Origin: Cannabis sativa
Lineage: Eukaryota; Streptophyta; Magnoliopsida; Rosales; Cannabaceae
DNA: 64,000 nucleotides
Reading direction: 5' to 3'
NCBI RefSeq assembly: GCF_029168945.1
Contig: NC_083605.1
Span: 39,445,280 to 39,509,279, forward strand
A program made the translations under genes and the position numbers. Under the pieces are notes generated by a model, which had not been told where the DNA came from, did not search any database, and saw nothing but the letters and a program-made list of their open reading frames with translations. Below, piece by piece: positions 22,467 to 33,720 of this stretch. Numbering within the stretch: the first letter of the stretch is position 1; each line of letters opens with the position of its first letter.

Positions 22467-24367
22467 TGTTAGGTTTTATGCCCTAAATAAAACTCTTTAC
22501 AATCTGATTAGTAATCAACATAAGAAATTTGAAGTGATTGATGTTTGCATGAATTCTACATGTTAATGGTTTAATATGTTTAATATGTTTATTACATTCA
22601 TACACACAAAATCATTTAAATCCAGATCATATGTTTATTCACAATTACAGTATCGTCAACACAGTGGAATGTGATTGTGATCATATGAATCAAAAGTTTT
22701 GGTCCCTGTTTCATCAGTGTTATTGGATTTACACTAATGTGATAATCAGCGATGATGTGTACTTACACATGGAGTAAGTGTTATGTTCTTTCCAGGACAT
22801 CAGTAAAGTATACTAGTTTCGAATGTATGGAGTATACATTGGACTGGACCGATATTGCAACTAAGTTAAGATATTACAAACTTACCGTTATACATATCTT
22901 TCCAAGTCAATATCAGTAGTTGATCTTAAGATTAAAAGAATCTAAATCCTGATATGCTTAGGCTCAACTCAGGAGTGCTATTCATGTTCTTAGATTTATT
23001 AGTTAAGCCTACTTTCGGGTCAGGGTGATACGTATATTTCGAGAACATGATAGTATGATTGAGTGAGAGTGCTGAACATAAATATGGAATCTATAGCTTC
23101 TACTAGTGTATAGAAGTCAAGTGATGATTCCCTTCGAGCTTAGCAAATAGAAGTAAATGGATGAGCTCTTGTTTAACTGACTAATTATTAGATCACTAAA
23201 CACCATTTACAGGTAGCTAAGTGTTTTAAGTGGTACATTGAGGGGTGAGAACGGTAAAGAAATCCCATCTCGATGTAGATCATCTATATAGAGGATCTTT
23301 AAATCACAATAAGATTATAACAATGGTTAAATGAGATAGTATATTGATATCGTGGAACATACAATATGCTCTATATAAGTCTGAGAGTGCAATTCTAAGT
23401 TCTAAGAGTGGATTCAACGAAGAATTAATAAGTAGGAATTTACTTGGTAAATTTGGTTCACTTATTGGAAGCTCAGCATATAGATCCATGGTCCCCATTC
23501 TAGTTAAGAACATTCTGCTTGTAAGACTCATTAATTGATTCGTGATTGGTCAATTATAATAGTAAAGTTAGACTATGTCTAATTTTATGAATTTTCACTA
23601 AGTAGGGGTGAAATTGTAAAGAAAAGAGATTCTAGGTTTATTTATTTATTAATGGACTTTATATGTCTAATTAATAATTAAATTAAATGACAATATTATT
23701 TAATAATCTATTTTAGTTATTAAATAATTAGTGTTGGCAATTAAAAGGTTAGAATTGGAAAATTCGTTTTTGAGAAAATAGAGATAAAATTTGATAAAAC
23801 TGCAAAATCAAGTGAGGCCCATTAAACACCATATGGCCGGCCACTTAGATGAGTTTTTCAAATTAATATTTTCATTATTTTAATGCCAAATAAATCCTAA
23901 CCTAAACCTAGTAGTTGCCTATAAATAGAAAGTGATGGCTCAGTCAAACACAATGCTTTTATTAGCTTTCTGACAGAAATTTCTCTCTTCAGAAAACTGA
24001 GCCTTCCCCACTTTCTATACCTTGGCCGAAATACCTCTCTCTCTTTTCCCTTCATCTTTTTCGTGACCCTAGTGAAAGAGTAAGTGCCCACACACAGCAG
24101 GCAGTAACTCAATCATAGATTGGAAGAGTGTGAAGGATCGAACTTGAAGAAGAAGGACATTCGGGCTCAGATCTTGATTATACTCTGCTACAGAAAGGAA
24201 TCAAGGGTTAGAGATCTGAGTGGAAGGAGACATTAATTCCGCTGCATCAATGTAAGGTTTTCTTAACTTTATATGTGTTTAATTTATCATTCTAGAAAGT
24301 TCATATTTAGGATGTTTAAACAACATTTGTGAGTAGATCTAAGATCCTGGTAAAATAATTCCCAACA
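22467..24367 (+). repeat. 5' LTR of element B
   Basis: It begins TGTTAGGTTTTATGCCC and ends TTCCCAACA. A TATA box (TATAAATA) lies at 23920-23927, so transcription should start near 23950 and the transcript would run through the leader into gag. It matches 30626-32535 and 3055-4971. Confidence 0.93.
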
Positions 24368-24369
24368 AC

Positions 24370-24382
24370 TGGTATCAGAGCC
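24370..24382 (+). other. Primer-binding site of element B
   Basis: TGGTATCAGAGCC, two bases after the 5' LTR, is complementary to the 3' end of initiator methionine tRNA, the usual primer of plant copia elements. Confidence 0.9.
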
Positions 24383-27300
24383 ATGGTAATTGATTTACTT
24401 ACTTGAAATTTGGACTTTAAAACGATTGTTTGTATGTTCTTTTGATGGTATCATGTTGTATTGAGTGTTATTTGATGATTGATTGATGTTTGTGAAATTT
24501 TCGTGAAAAGTAATTACGATTTTATCTCTGGAATTATTTTTATTGGATAGTATGGAAAAAATTAAGCAAGTTAGCCTTTTACAGAACTTATCGGGGCTGT
24601 GCTGATATTTTCCTGCGATCGCAAATATGTCCGTACAGTTTCGAATTTTTTTGTTTTTCTTCAATTTTTCATATTTTTTCATGGAATTAACTTCCGATTT
24701 TTTGTATAGTTTTGTATATATACTATTACTATTCCTAATTCAATTCTAATTATAATTTTGAATTAATTTTATATTTTTTAAATTTAATTCAAGATATTAG
24801 TGTAATTTGAATTTGAATAGAAATAGTATCCATCTTCTTGCTTAAATATCTATCTTATTTTTAAATTTGATTATATCTTATTTTTTTTTAATTTAAGGTC
24901 AGATTTTATAAGATATTTATAAAATCTTTTAAGATATTTTTAAGATATCTTATCTTTTAAGATATTTTTAATTATATCTTATCTTTTAAGATTTTTTTTT
25001 AAAATTAAATCTTTTTAGATATTTTGACCTTATTTAAATTTAAAATAAGATATTTATAATCATGTAATTTTAAATAGATGTAAGATATTTTGCTAACTTT
25101 TAAATTTTGTTATTTTATTTATTTAAATTAAATTTAAAATCTGAAAAGATATTTCATTTATCTTTTCTAATTTTTATTTAATTTTTATTTTTTTTTAAAA
25201 TAACATTTAATTTTTAAAATAGTTAGCAAATTTTTTGAAATGATATTTAGGTTGGTTGAAACCTAATTTTTCAAAAAGTAGGTTTAATTTTAAATTTCGA
25301 ATTTTAAATTATTTTATTTCCGAAATTAAAATATTTTTTTTCGAAAATTAAAATATTTTTTATTTAATTATTTATTTTTCGAAATTATTTATTTAAAATT
25401 AAATAAATCCTACTTCCAACTATCCAGCTAACCTTGTTGCAGGAGTATGTGGTTTTAGCTTGTATGTAAGTTTTTAAAACCTATTATTACTTGATTGCAA
25501 ATAGCCATGGTTACTTTTTGCCAGATCTAATGATCTGATGGCTCCCTTGGTCAAGTTAATAATTTGTAACAGGTAAAATTTTACAATCTTCTTTCATCTG
25601 TGTATGACCTAGCAACATGATAGGATCCATCCAAAGTGTGCCTGTGTGAGCCTATATGTTTATTTTGTTTTAATATAGATACATATAGGTTGTTGCTAAA
25701 TAAAATGTCACACCATGATAGATTTTATTTAGGTCCATTTAGTTATTGGACCTATTCAATTAATAACAGTTATTTATTTTAAGGTTAAATTCCTCTCTTT
25801 TGGGCCTTGTGTGAGAGTTGGGAGCCATAGAAGTGGGTACGACATACTGAACCCAGCACCCCCTCACATGAACTACCCCAATTGTGAAGCCCCATTTGCC
25901 TGATTTGAATAACTGTACTAGGTTAATTATATTAGTTTGACCTAATAAAATTGAATTAGCAACATAATTAACTTTTAAAATATATGAAAATTTATTTTCA
26001 TTTTAATATTTTAAAGTTAATTTTAAGAAAAACACTTTTAGTTTTAGATATTATTTCTAGACAAACTATTTGTATTTTTCTTGTATTTAATTAAATATAG
26101 AATTTTAACTAACTAAGATTCTTTCTGGAGGTTATTTAATTAAATATTCCTATTTAAGTTATAAATTAGTTGTAACAACTGATTTTTCTTATCTAACTTA
26201 AATTTGAATATTTGATTTAAATTTTAAATCAAGTTGAGGAATCTTAGGCATTAGTTATTAAAGATTCTTAAGATATTTTTTAAGTTAATATCTTTTCAAA
26301 TATTAACTTAAAGTGGAATATTTTAGATATTTTTTGGTTAATATCTTTTCAAATATTAACTTTAAAAAGATATCTTCAAATTAAGTGGTTACAACTTAAT
26401 TTTGATATTTAATTAAATCTAAATTTGAAATTATTTAAGTTTTAGATTTTTTCTATCTAACTTAAATTAGATATTTTTCAAATTTTTGAAAAGATACTTA
26501 GTCAAATAAGATATTTTCTAGATAGTAATTTCTAGACTACTTATTATTTCTAATATTTAAATAGGAAAATTATACTTTGTGAAATTAATTATTTAAATAA
26601 TTAATTTTGGTACAATTTTATTAAGTATATTTTTCCTAGTATTAAATAGAAATTAATAATTAAGCCTTCCATACACTTAATTATTATTTCTTGAATTTAA
26701 TACATTTAATTAACTTGAAAAATCTAAATATCTAAGTTGATTTTCATCATGATACTTAAATATTTATTGATTTTTCATGACACTTAATTAAATAGAAAAT
26801 TATTTTTAGGTTGAAATTTAATTTTTCAACTTAAATTTAAATAATTTTCAATATATATTTCTTTATTTTATTAATCAATTTCGAAATTTGCATTTTAATT
26901 ATGCAATATTTTTCGAATTTTTTTTGAAAAATAGATTGAGTTGTAAATTAATTATTTATTTAAATTAATTCTTGGACCAACTACAATCCATGATTTTTTT
27001 CATTTAATTGATTAATTTAAAATAAATGAATTTAAAATATATATTATTAGAAATTGAATTAACTAATCAAAAGAAAATCTAGATAGGTGATATTTTTGCT
27101 TGAAGTATTACTTTTCTAATTTTATTATTTTCGAAAATTGTATAATTTTTTATACTTAATTTTCGAACTCAATAAACATATTCTCAAAGGAAATTTTTAA
27201 GTTGCTAATTAATTTAATTTAATTCAACTTAAATTAATTTCCTTAATATTTATATTTAAGATTATTACTAGATGGAAGTAATTAATTTTATTTCAATCAC

Positions 27301-27952
27301 CATCTAAGTATAATTTTATAAATATTATATTAAATTCTCATTTTTGAATTTTAATTCTTAATTTAGAGTTTAATGAGATTTATTTATTAGAATAATAAAG
27401 AAAATACATTTTAAATAATGAGCTTTATTATTATTAAGATATTCGATCTCCATTGTGGGTTTTACACCGCGTTTGTTTTAGTGAGTAATCCTCCCTAATG
27501 GAGGAACGTTCATTAGCAATTTCGCACCGTTTAATCTCGCATGATAAGTGGTTTGTAAGTGTTTTATATGGTATAGATCACCCTAATGGTGGCGACCATA
27601 TTTGACTTGCAAATTGCGAAACAATGGTAGAAGCTCATGAGATAGAATAGCCTTGACTCTCGCCTAAACGGGACAACGCTGGATTCTGATCTTGATCGAA
27701 TAAAAGGTTGCTTGAATGCTTAACATTTTAGATGAGCTGACAACTCTATTCAATGGATGGTAGCTTTGACTCTCGCCTAAACGGGACACTGATATCAGTT
27801 TGTTGAAAACCTTGGAAATTATTTAGGATTGAATTTTTTAAGTATTTTCTCATATCATTCCTACTTGCTATGTGCTTATAATTTCTGAATTGATTTTGTG
27901 TGTTAAACAATTATTTAATTTCTATTATTTTGTAGTATCCTGTATTATCAAA
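24383..27952 (+). other. Long AT-rich leader of element B with conserved islands
   Basis: There is no open frame in 3.6 kb of very T-rich sequence. Islands are conserved with C and, more distantly, D. At 25415-25580 lie splice-like sites: GTTGCAG at 25436-25442, a GTAAGT donor at 25466, GCCAG ending at 25524, and ACAG/GTAAA at 25572/25573. A block with GTACGACATACTGAACCC lies at 25837-25854. Hairpins with a CTAAT loop lie at 27489-27505 and 27579-27591. The motif pair GACTCTCGCCTAAACGGGAC lies at 27655 and 27768. A 3' splice-like TTTTGTAG ends at 27935, 17 nt before the gag ATG. The T-rich composition and these sites suggest that much of it is spliced out of the gag mRNA. This is inference only. 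Confidence 0.55.
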
Positions 27953-28813
27953 ATGAATCCCATGTTATCACTGTTGACTGAAAATAAGCTGAATGGATCT
28001 AACTTTAATAAATGGAATGAGAACATTAATATTGCTCTCATAGGAGAAAGTGCCTTGTTTGTTTTAACTGAGCCGTCACCTGAAGTGCCTGGGGACAATG
28101 CATCCAAAGCTGTGAAAGAAAAGTATGAGCGTTGGCAGAAAGCAAATGACAAAGCTCTATACTTTATGCTTTCTAGCATGGTTGACACCCTCAAAACTCG
28201 GTTTTCTAAAACTGAGAAGGCTGCTGAAGTTATGACGAAGTTGAATGAGCTATTCGGTAAGGCATCACTTCAGTCACGCTTTGACGCGACTAAGAAGTAC
28301 ATTAATGCACGGATGGAACCTCATCAAAACGTGCGTGACCATGTTCTCCTCATGTCCAGTTATTTCCAAGAAGCCCAGGATCATGGTGCTGAAATGGACA
28401 GTGCTACTCAAGTTAGTCTTATCTTGAATAGCCTGACTCCAGCATTTCTACCATATACATCAAATTATGTCATGAATAAGAAGGAAATTGACTTTCATGA
28501 ATTAGTCAATGACCTTCAAACTTATGAAAATTTGATTGGAGGACCCAAGAAGAAAGGGAGTAAACCTCATAATCCTGGTAATGGTAATGGGACGATAAAA
28601 CCTGAAGCAAATGTTGCCTCTGCTTCAAAGCCCAAATCGAAGAAGAAGTGGAAGAACACCAAGAAACGAACAAAAGCCATGAAAAAGACTGCTCCTTCTG
28701 GTGATGCTGCACTTAAAGGAAAGTGTTTCTACTGCAATGAAAAAGGTCATTGGAAACCCCAGTGTCCTAAACTTCTTGCAAAGAAACAAGGTATTTCCAT
28801 TTATAAACTTTAA
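27953..28813 (+). CDS. gag: Copia-type Gag (UBN2-like) with CCHC zinc knuckle, element B
   Basis: A 286-residue frame, intact, colinear with the A gag. The Gag core is followed by a lysine-rich linker and one knuckle, CFYCNEKGHWKPQC. An in-frame ATG at 27872 would add 27 residues, but the start shared with A is at 27953 and a 3' splice-like site lies between the two, so I use 27953. Differences from A are roughly a dozen silent and about ten amino-acid changes by eye, fewer replacements than expected for free drift. Gag would form particles and carry the RNA of this element and perhaps of relatives. No protease is encoded, so maturation would need a partner. Confidence 0.88.
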   Translation: MNPMLSLLTENKLNGSNFNKWNENINIALIGESALFVLTEPSPEVPGDNASKAVKEKYERWQKANDKALYFMLSSMVDTLKTRFSKTEKAAEVMTKLNELFGKASLQSRFDATKKYINARMEPHQNVRDHVLLMSSYFQEAQDHGAEMDSATQVSLILNSLTPAFLPYTSNYVMNKKEIDFHELVNDLQTYENLIGGPKKKGSKPHNPGNGNGTIKPEANVASASKPKSKKKWKNTKKRTKAMKKTAPSGDAALKGKCFYCNEKGHWKPQCPKLLAKKQGISIYKL

Positions 28814-28824
28814 AAGTTTTAGTG

Positions 28825-30610
28825 AATTATTATCCAATTGGATTTATGATTCTGGACTAACTTTGTTTATTTGTTTTCTTCTTCTTATAGGCCAAGCTAC
28901 TTGAACTCAATTGAGTTGGATCAGAAAGCTGGATCAAGGGTGAAATCGTCCAGATGAAGATGAAGCTCTTTAATTTTTTTTGAATTAATTGTTTTAGTTT
29001 AAAGACAATTTGGATTTCAAATTTTAGTCAGGGATATTTATCCCTGTTTCTCTCATATTGTTCCAATACATTTTTTTTAATATTAATAAAGTTTTATTTT
29101 CGAAATCACCATTGCAAATTATGAGATTGAGCTTCATTTATTTTATCTTCATCAATTATTACCACATTATATTTGTATGTTTGTATGTGTAAGTGTTTTT
29201 ATTATTGATGCAAATTCTATAATATTTATAACTCTTCATAGAGTTATATTATATAAACACTAGAAATTATTTCTATGTTTATCAATAGTTGTTAATTCTC
29301 AACAATTATTAAGAATTTGTTTAATAAAAGGATCTTATGATCTGATAGGGGTGGAGAAAAGTTAAGAAAACTATGCAGTTCAACGATCTTTTATATCTAA
29401 TGAACTCTGGATAGTATTCAACTCCACATAAACTCTATAACACTAAGAGAATCATGATCTTTACAACCTTTAGCGGTGGATCATAATCTCTATATACTTA
29501 GGGGTGGAGGTTATCCATAGTACCCTATATGTATATTCTTAGGGGTGGAATCCATTCCACAATTCCCTATGAAACACATATCTTGTTTAAACATGGAAGT
29601 AATATAATGAGTCAGCTATTGTCAATATAAATTCTTGTTCTTGATTGTATGTTCCATTTCGATTTTACTGTAGCAAGTAAAAGTTTGATATCTTTGAAAG
29701 TTCTTTGTTAAAGTTTCACACTACCTTAATTGAGTGGGAGAATTTTAAAGTTCTATACCCATCTTCATTAGGTTGATAATTGTGATAGGTACTTAAGAAC
29801 ACTACTGAAAAGCAAATCTAACCATTCACATGGATAGGTATAGCTTATCAGAATTATGAGAATAAGATAAAGAACTCTAGTTCAGTCCATTCGAATGACT
29901 TGAACCAAGAATTCTTAATCCTCATAAAATTTGATGGTATCTTAATTTTGATTACTTTAATCTCTGGCATGTATTTTTCACTTCAAATACTAGTCTGCTA
30001 TGTTGATGACTTAGTCTTAACTTAAAGTTTTAAGACTAATACAAAAGTCACAACTAGGTAACTCTCCAAACAATCAGAGGTTATTTAACCAGACATCTGC
30101 TATTGAGTGGGAGCTATCTGAGATGTAATCAAATAGGGAACATTAGAAGATATTCAAGAAAGATTTATGAAAGTGATCTATATGTTAGATATTAAGGAAC
30201 TGTGTATCAGTTATCCTTGTATCTCACCATCTAATTTCGATTTCTATGAGATGATGCTTACTTTGGGGGTGGAGGAATTATTGTATAATAATTCAAGCTC
30301 TACCAGAGAAGAACTATAACTTGGTCTATTCAAAAATACCAGAAAGTTATATCACTGAAGAAAAGTCTACACTGTATTATCTCAATTACATATTTTAAAA
30401 TATGAGAGATATGTCTTCTGTTAATTCAGATGTACTTTTAAAACAGTAAAGATTTCAGTATCCCTTGATGAGTAAAGCATATAGTAAAGGATGTTTCATA
30501 AGAGTATTTATGAACTAGTTTCCAGAAGTTTGGGTGGATTCAAATATACTACACTTGATCTGAAGATCAAGACATCAGATTGACCTATTTGCACAGTTTT
30601 TTTTATATTA
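28825..30610 (+). pseudogene. Fossil copia pol of element B
   Basis: The same scraps as in A, in the same order: WIYDSG near 28840, ILxSDRGGE near 29330-29357 with a stop at x, LVCYVDDLVL near 29991-30020 (TATGTTGATGAC for YVDD), the stop-bearing RT/RNase H linker near 30125, and an RNase H-like LTLGGGG near 30260. Total length is about 1.8 kb. Stops shared with A show that it was already dead when copied. Several short AGGGGTGGA strings recur between 29345 and 29550. No protein could be made from it. Confidence 0.72.
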
Positions 30611-30625
30611 GTGCAAGTGGGAGTT
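30611..30625 (+). other. Polypurine tract of element B
   Basis: GTGCAAGTGGGAGTT lies directly before the 3' LTR start. It is identical to the tract of elements A and C. Confidence 0.75.
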
Positions 30626-32535
30626 TGTTAGGTTTTCTGCCCTAAATAAAACTCTTTACAATCTGATTAGTAATCAACATAAGAAATTTGAAGTGATTGA
30701 TGTTTGCATGAATTCTACATGTTAATGGTTTAATATGTTTAATATGTTTATTACATTCATACACACAAAATCAGTTAAATCCAGATCATATGTTTATTCA
30801 CAATTACAGTATCGTCAACACAGTGGAATGTGATTGTGATCATATGAATCAAAAGTTTTGGTCCCTGTTTCATCAGTGTTATTGGATTTACACTAATGTG
30901 ATAATCAGCGATGATGTGTACTTACACTTGGAGTAAGTGTTATGTTCTTTCCAGGACATCAGTAAAGTATACTAGTTTCGAATGTATGGAGTATACATTG
31001 GACTGGACCGATATTGCAACTAAGTTAAGATATTACAAACTTACCGTTATACATATCTTTCCAAGTCAATATCAGTAGTTGATCTTAAGATTAAAAGAAT
31101 CTAAATCCTGATATGTTTAGGCTCAACTCAGGAGTGCTATTCATGTTCTTAGATTTATTAGTTAAGCCTACTTTCGGGTCAGGGTGATACGTATATTTCG
31201 AGAACATGATTGTATGATTGAGTGGGAGTGCTGAACATAAATATGGAATCTATAGCTTCTACTGGTGTATAGAAGTCAAGTGATGATTCCCTTCGAGCTT
31301 AGCAAATAGAAGTAAATGGATGAGCTCTTGTTTAACTGACTAATTATTAGATCACTAAACACCATTTACAGGTAGCTAAGTGTTTTAAGGGGCAATATAC
31401 ATTGAGGGGTGAGAACGGTAAAGAAATCCCATCTCGATGTAGATCATCTATATAGAGGATCTTTAAATCACAATAAGATTATAACAATGGTTAAATGAGA
31501 TAGTATATTGATATCGTGGAACATACAATATGCTCTATATAAGTCTGAGAGTGCAATTCTAAGTTCTAAGAGTGGATTCAACGAAGAATTAATAAGTAGG
31601 AATTTACTTGGTAAATTTGGTTCACTTATTGAAAGCTCAGCATATAGATCCATGGTCCCCATTCTAGTTGAGAACATTCTGCTTGTAAGACTCATTAATT
31701 GATTCGTGATTGGTCAATTATAATACTAAAGTTAGACTATGTCTAATTTTATGAATTTTCACTAAGTAGGGGTGAAATTGTAAAGAAAAGAGATTCTAGG
31801 TTTATTTATTTATTAATGGACTTTATATGTCTAATTAATAATTAAATTAAATGGCAATATTATTTAATAATCTATTTTAGTTATTAAATAATTAGTTTTG
31901 GCATTTAAAAGGTTAGAATTTGAAAATTGGCGTTTTTGAGAAAATAGAGATAAAATTTGATAAAACTACAAAATCAAGTGAGGCCCATTAAACACCATAT
32001 GGCCGGCCACTTAGATGAGTTTTTCAAATTAATATTTTCATTATTTTAATGCCAAATAAATCCTAACCTAAACCTAGTAGTTGCCTATAAATAGAAAGTG
32101 ATGGCTCAGTCAAACACAATGCTTTCATTAGCTTTCTGACAAAAATTTCTCTCTTCAGAAAACTGAGCCTTCCCCACTTTCTATACCTTGGCCAAAATAC
32201 CTCTCTCTCTTTTCCCTTCATCTTTTTCGTGACCCTAGTTAAAGAGTAAGTGCCCACACACAGCAAGCAGTAACTCAATCATAGATTGGAAGACTATGAA
32301 GGATCAAACTTGAAGAAGAAGGACATTCGGGCTCAGATCTTGATTATACTCTGCTACAGAAAGGAATCAAGGGTTAGAGATCTGAGTGGAAGGAGACATT
32401 AATTCTGCTGCATCAATGTAAGGTTTTCTTAACTTTATATGTGTTTAATTTATCGTTTTAGAAAGTTCATATTTAGGATGTTTAAACAACATACTTGTGA
32501 GTAGATCTAAGATCCTGGTAAAATAATTCCCAACA
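30626..32535 (+). repeat. 3' LTR of element B
   Basis: It begins TGTTAGG and ends CCCAACA, followed by the TSD AAAAC. The TATA box is at 32086-32093. The U5 end also opens a minus-strand frame that runs into F pol across the insertion boundary; that frame has no meaning. Confidence 0.93.
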
Positions 32536-33720
32536 AAAACCACCGCGGCCAACTCTAGATCATGAGTCGGGTATCGCTGTTCATAATCTTTTAACTGTCG
32601 GGAAGCATAAGCGATGACCCGATCGGCTTGCATCAGCACACACCCCAGACCCTGTCTGGATGCATCGCAATAAACTACGAACTTCTCATTGTCTGAAGGC
32701 AAAGCTAGCACTGGAGCGGTAATCAACCTCTGCTTCAGCTCCTGAAAACTAGCTTCGCACTTGTCTAACCAGTTAAACCGCTGATTCTTCTTTGTAAGTA
32801 CGGTTAGGGGCATTGAAATTTTAGAGAACCCTTCCACGAACCTATGGTAGTACCCAGCTAAACCCAAGAAGCTTCTGATCTCTGTCACTGTCTTCGGTCT
32901 CGGCCAATCCCTGACGGATTCGATCTTCCCGGGATCCACCTTGATCCCATCTTTGCTCACAATGTGCCCTAAGAAAGATACCTGAGATAGCCAAAATTCG
33001 CATTTCTTGAACTTGGCATAAAGCTTGTGTTCCCGAAGCCGTTGCAGTACCAACTGAAGATGTAATTCATGCTCCTCTTCTGATTGAGAGTACACGAGGA
33101 TGTCGTCGATAAACACAATCACACAGATATCGAGGAAATCCTTGAATACTCTATTCATCAAGTCCATAAATGCTGCAGGAGCATTGGTTAGTCCGAACGA
33201 CATAACCAGGAATTCATAATGTCCATACCTAGTGCGGAAAGCCGTCTTCGGAATGTCCTCCTCTCGGATTCTCAACTGATGATAACCCGAGCGGAGATCA
33301 ATCTTAGAAAAGACCGTCTTCCCCTGAAGTTGATCGAACAAATCATCGATCCTAGGTAATGGATATTTATTCTTCACCATCAGCTTGTTCAATTCCCTGT
33401 AGTCGATGCACATCCTCATAGTTCCATCTTTCTTCTTGACGAATAAAACCAGGGCTCCCCAGGGTGACACACTAGGCCGAATAAACCCTATGTCAAGCAA
33501 CCCTTGGAGCTGAATCTTTAACTCCTTAAGTTCAGCTGGAGCCATTCTATATGGGGCTTTGGAAACCGGTTCCACCCCTGGTGCCAAATCTATCACGAAG
33601 TCAATCTCCCGCTGAGGTGGTAACCCTGGAAGTTCTTGGGAAAAACATCTAAAAATTCTCGAACTACCTTCATGTCCTCTGGCCGAATGGTATCTGGCCG
33701 AGTGGTGTCCACCGCCACGG
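32536..33720 (-). pseudogene. Element F reverse transcriptase and RNase H (first part)
   Basis: From 33596 down to 32536 the minus strand is open. It shows the RT in good order: [35 protein letters not shown], catalytic FIDDILVYS near 33087-33113, [10 protein letters not shown], then RNase H with VVYCDAS and [10 protein letters not shown] at the B insertion point. Above 33596 the region matching [16 protein letters not shown] in E has lost one base near 33638, so the RT frame is cut off from protease. This is the best preserved stretch of F and is more complete than the RT of E. The C insertion lies directly to the right. Confidence 0.88.

Larger units (their letters stand above)
22467..32535 (+). 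mobile_element. Element B: complete gag-only copia-like retrotransposon
   Basis: The element is 10.07 kb, with 1.9 kb LTRs, a perfect TSD AAAAC (22462-22466 and 32536-32540), a primer site and a polypurine tract. Inside are a 3.6 kb AT-rich leader, one intact Gag frame and 1.8 kb of fossil pol. It inserted into the RNase H codons of F. The LTRs differ at a few dozen places at most by eye, so it moved fairly recently although it cannot make RT or integrase. Structure fits gag-bearing non-autonomous (TR-GAG-like) elements helped by a partner such as a live relative of D. Confidence 0.93.

Noticed and set aside
22467..30625. A working RT or integrase in A, B or C
   Set aside because: Only short domain scraps with stops in every frame remain; pol is about half the normal length.
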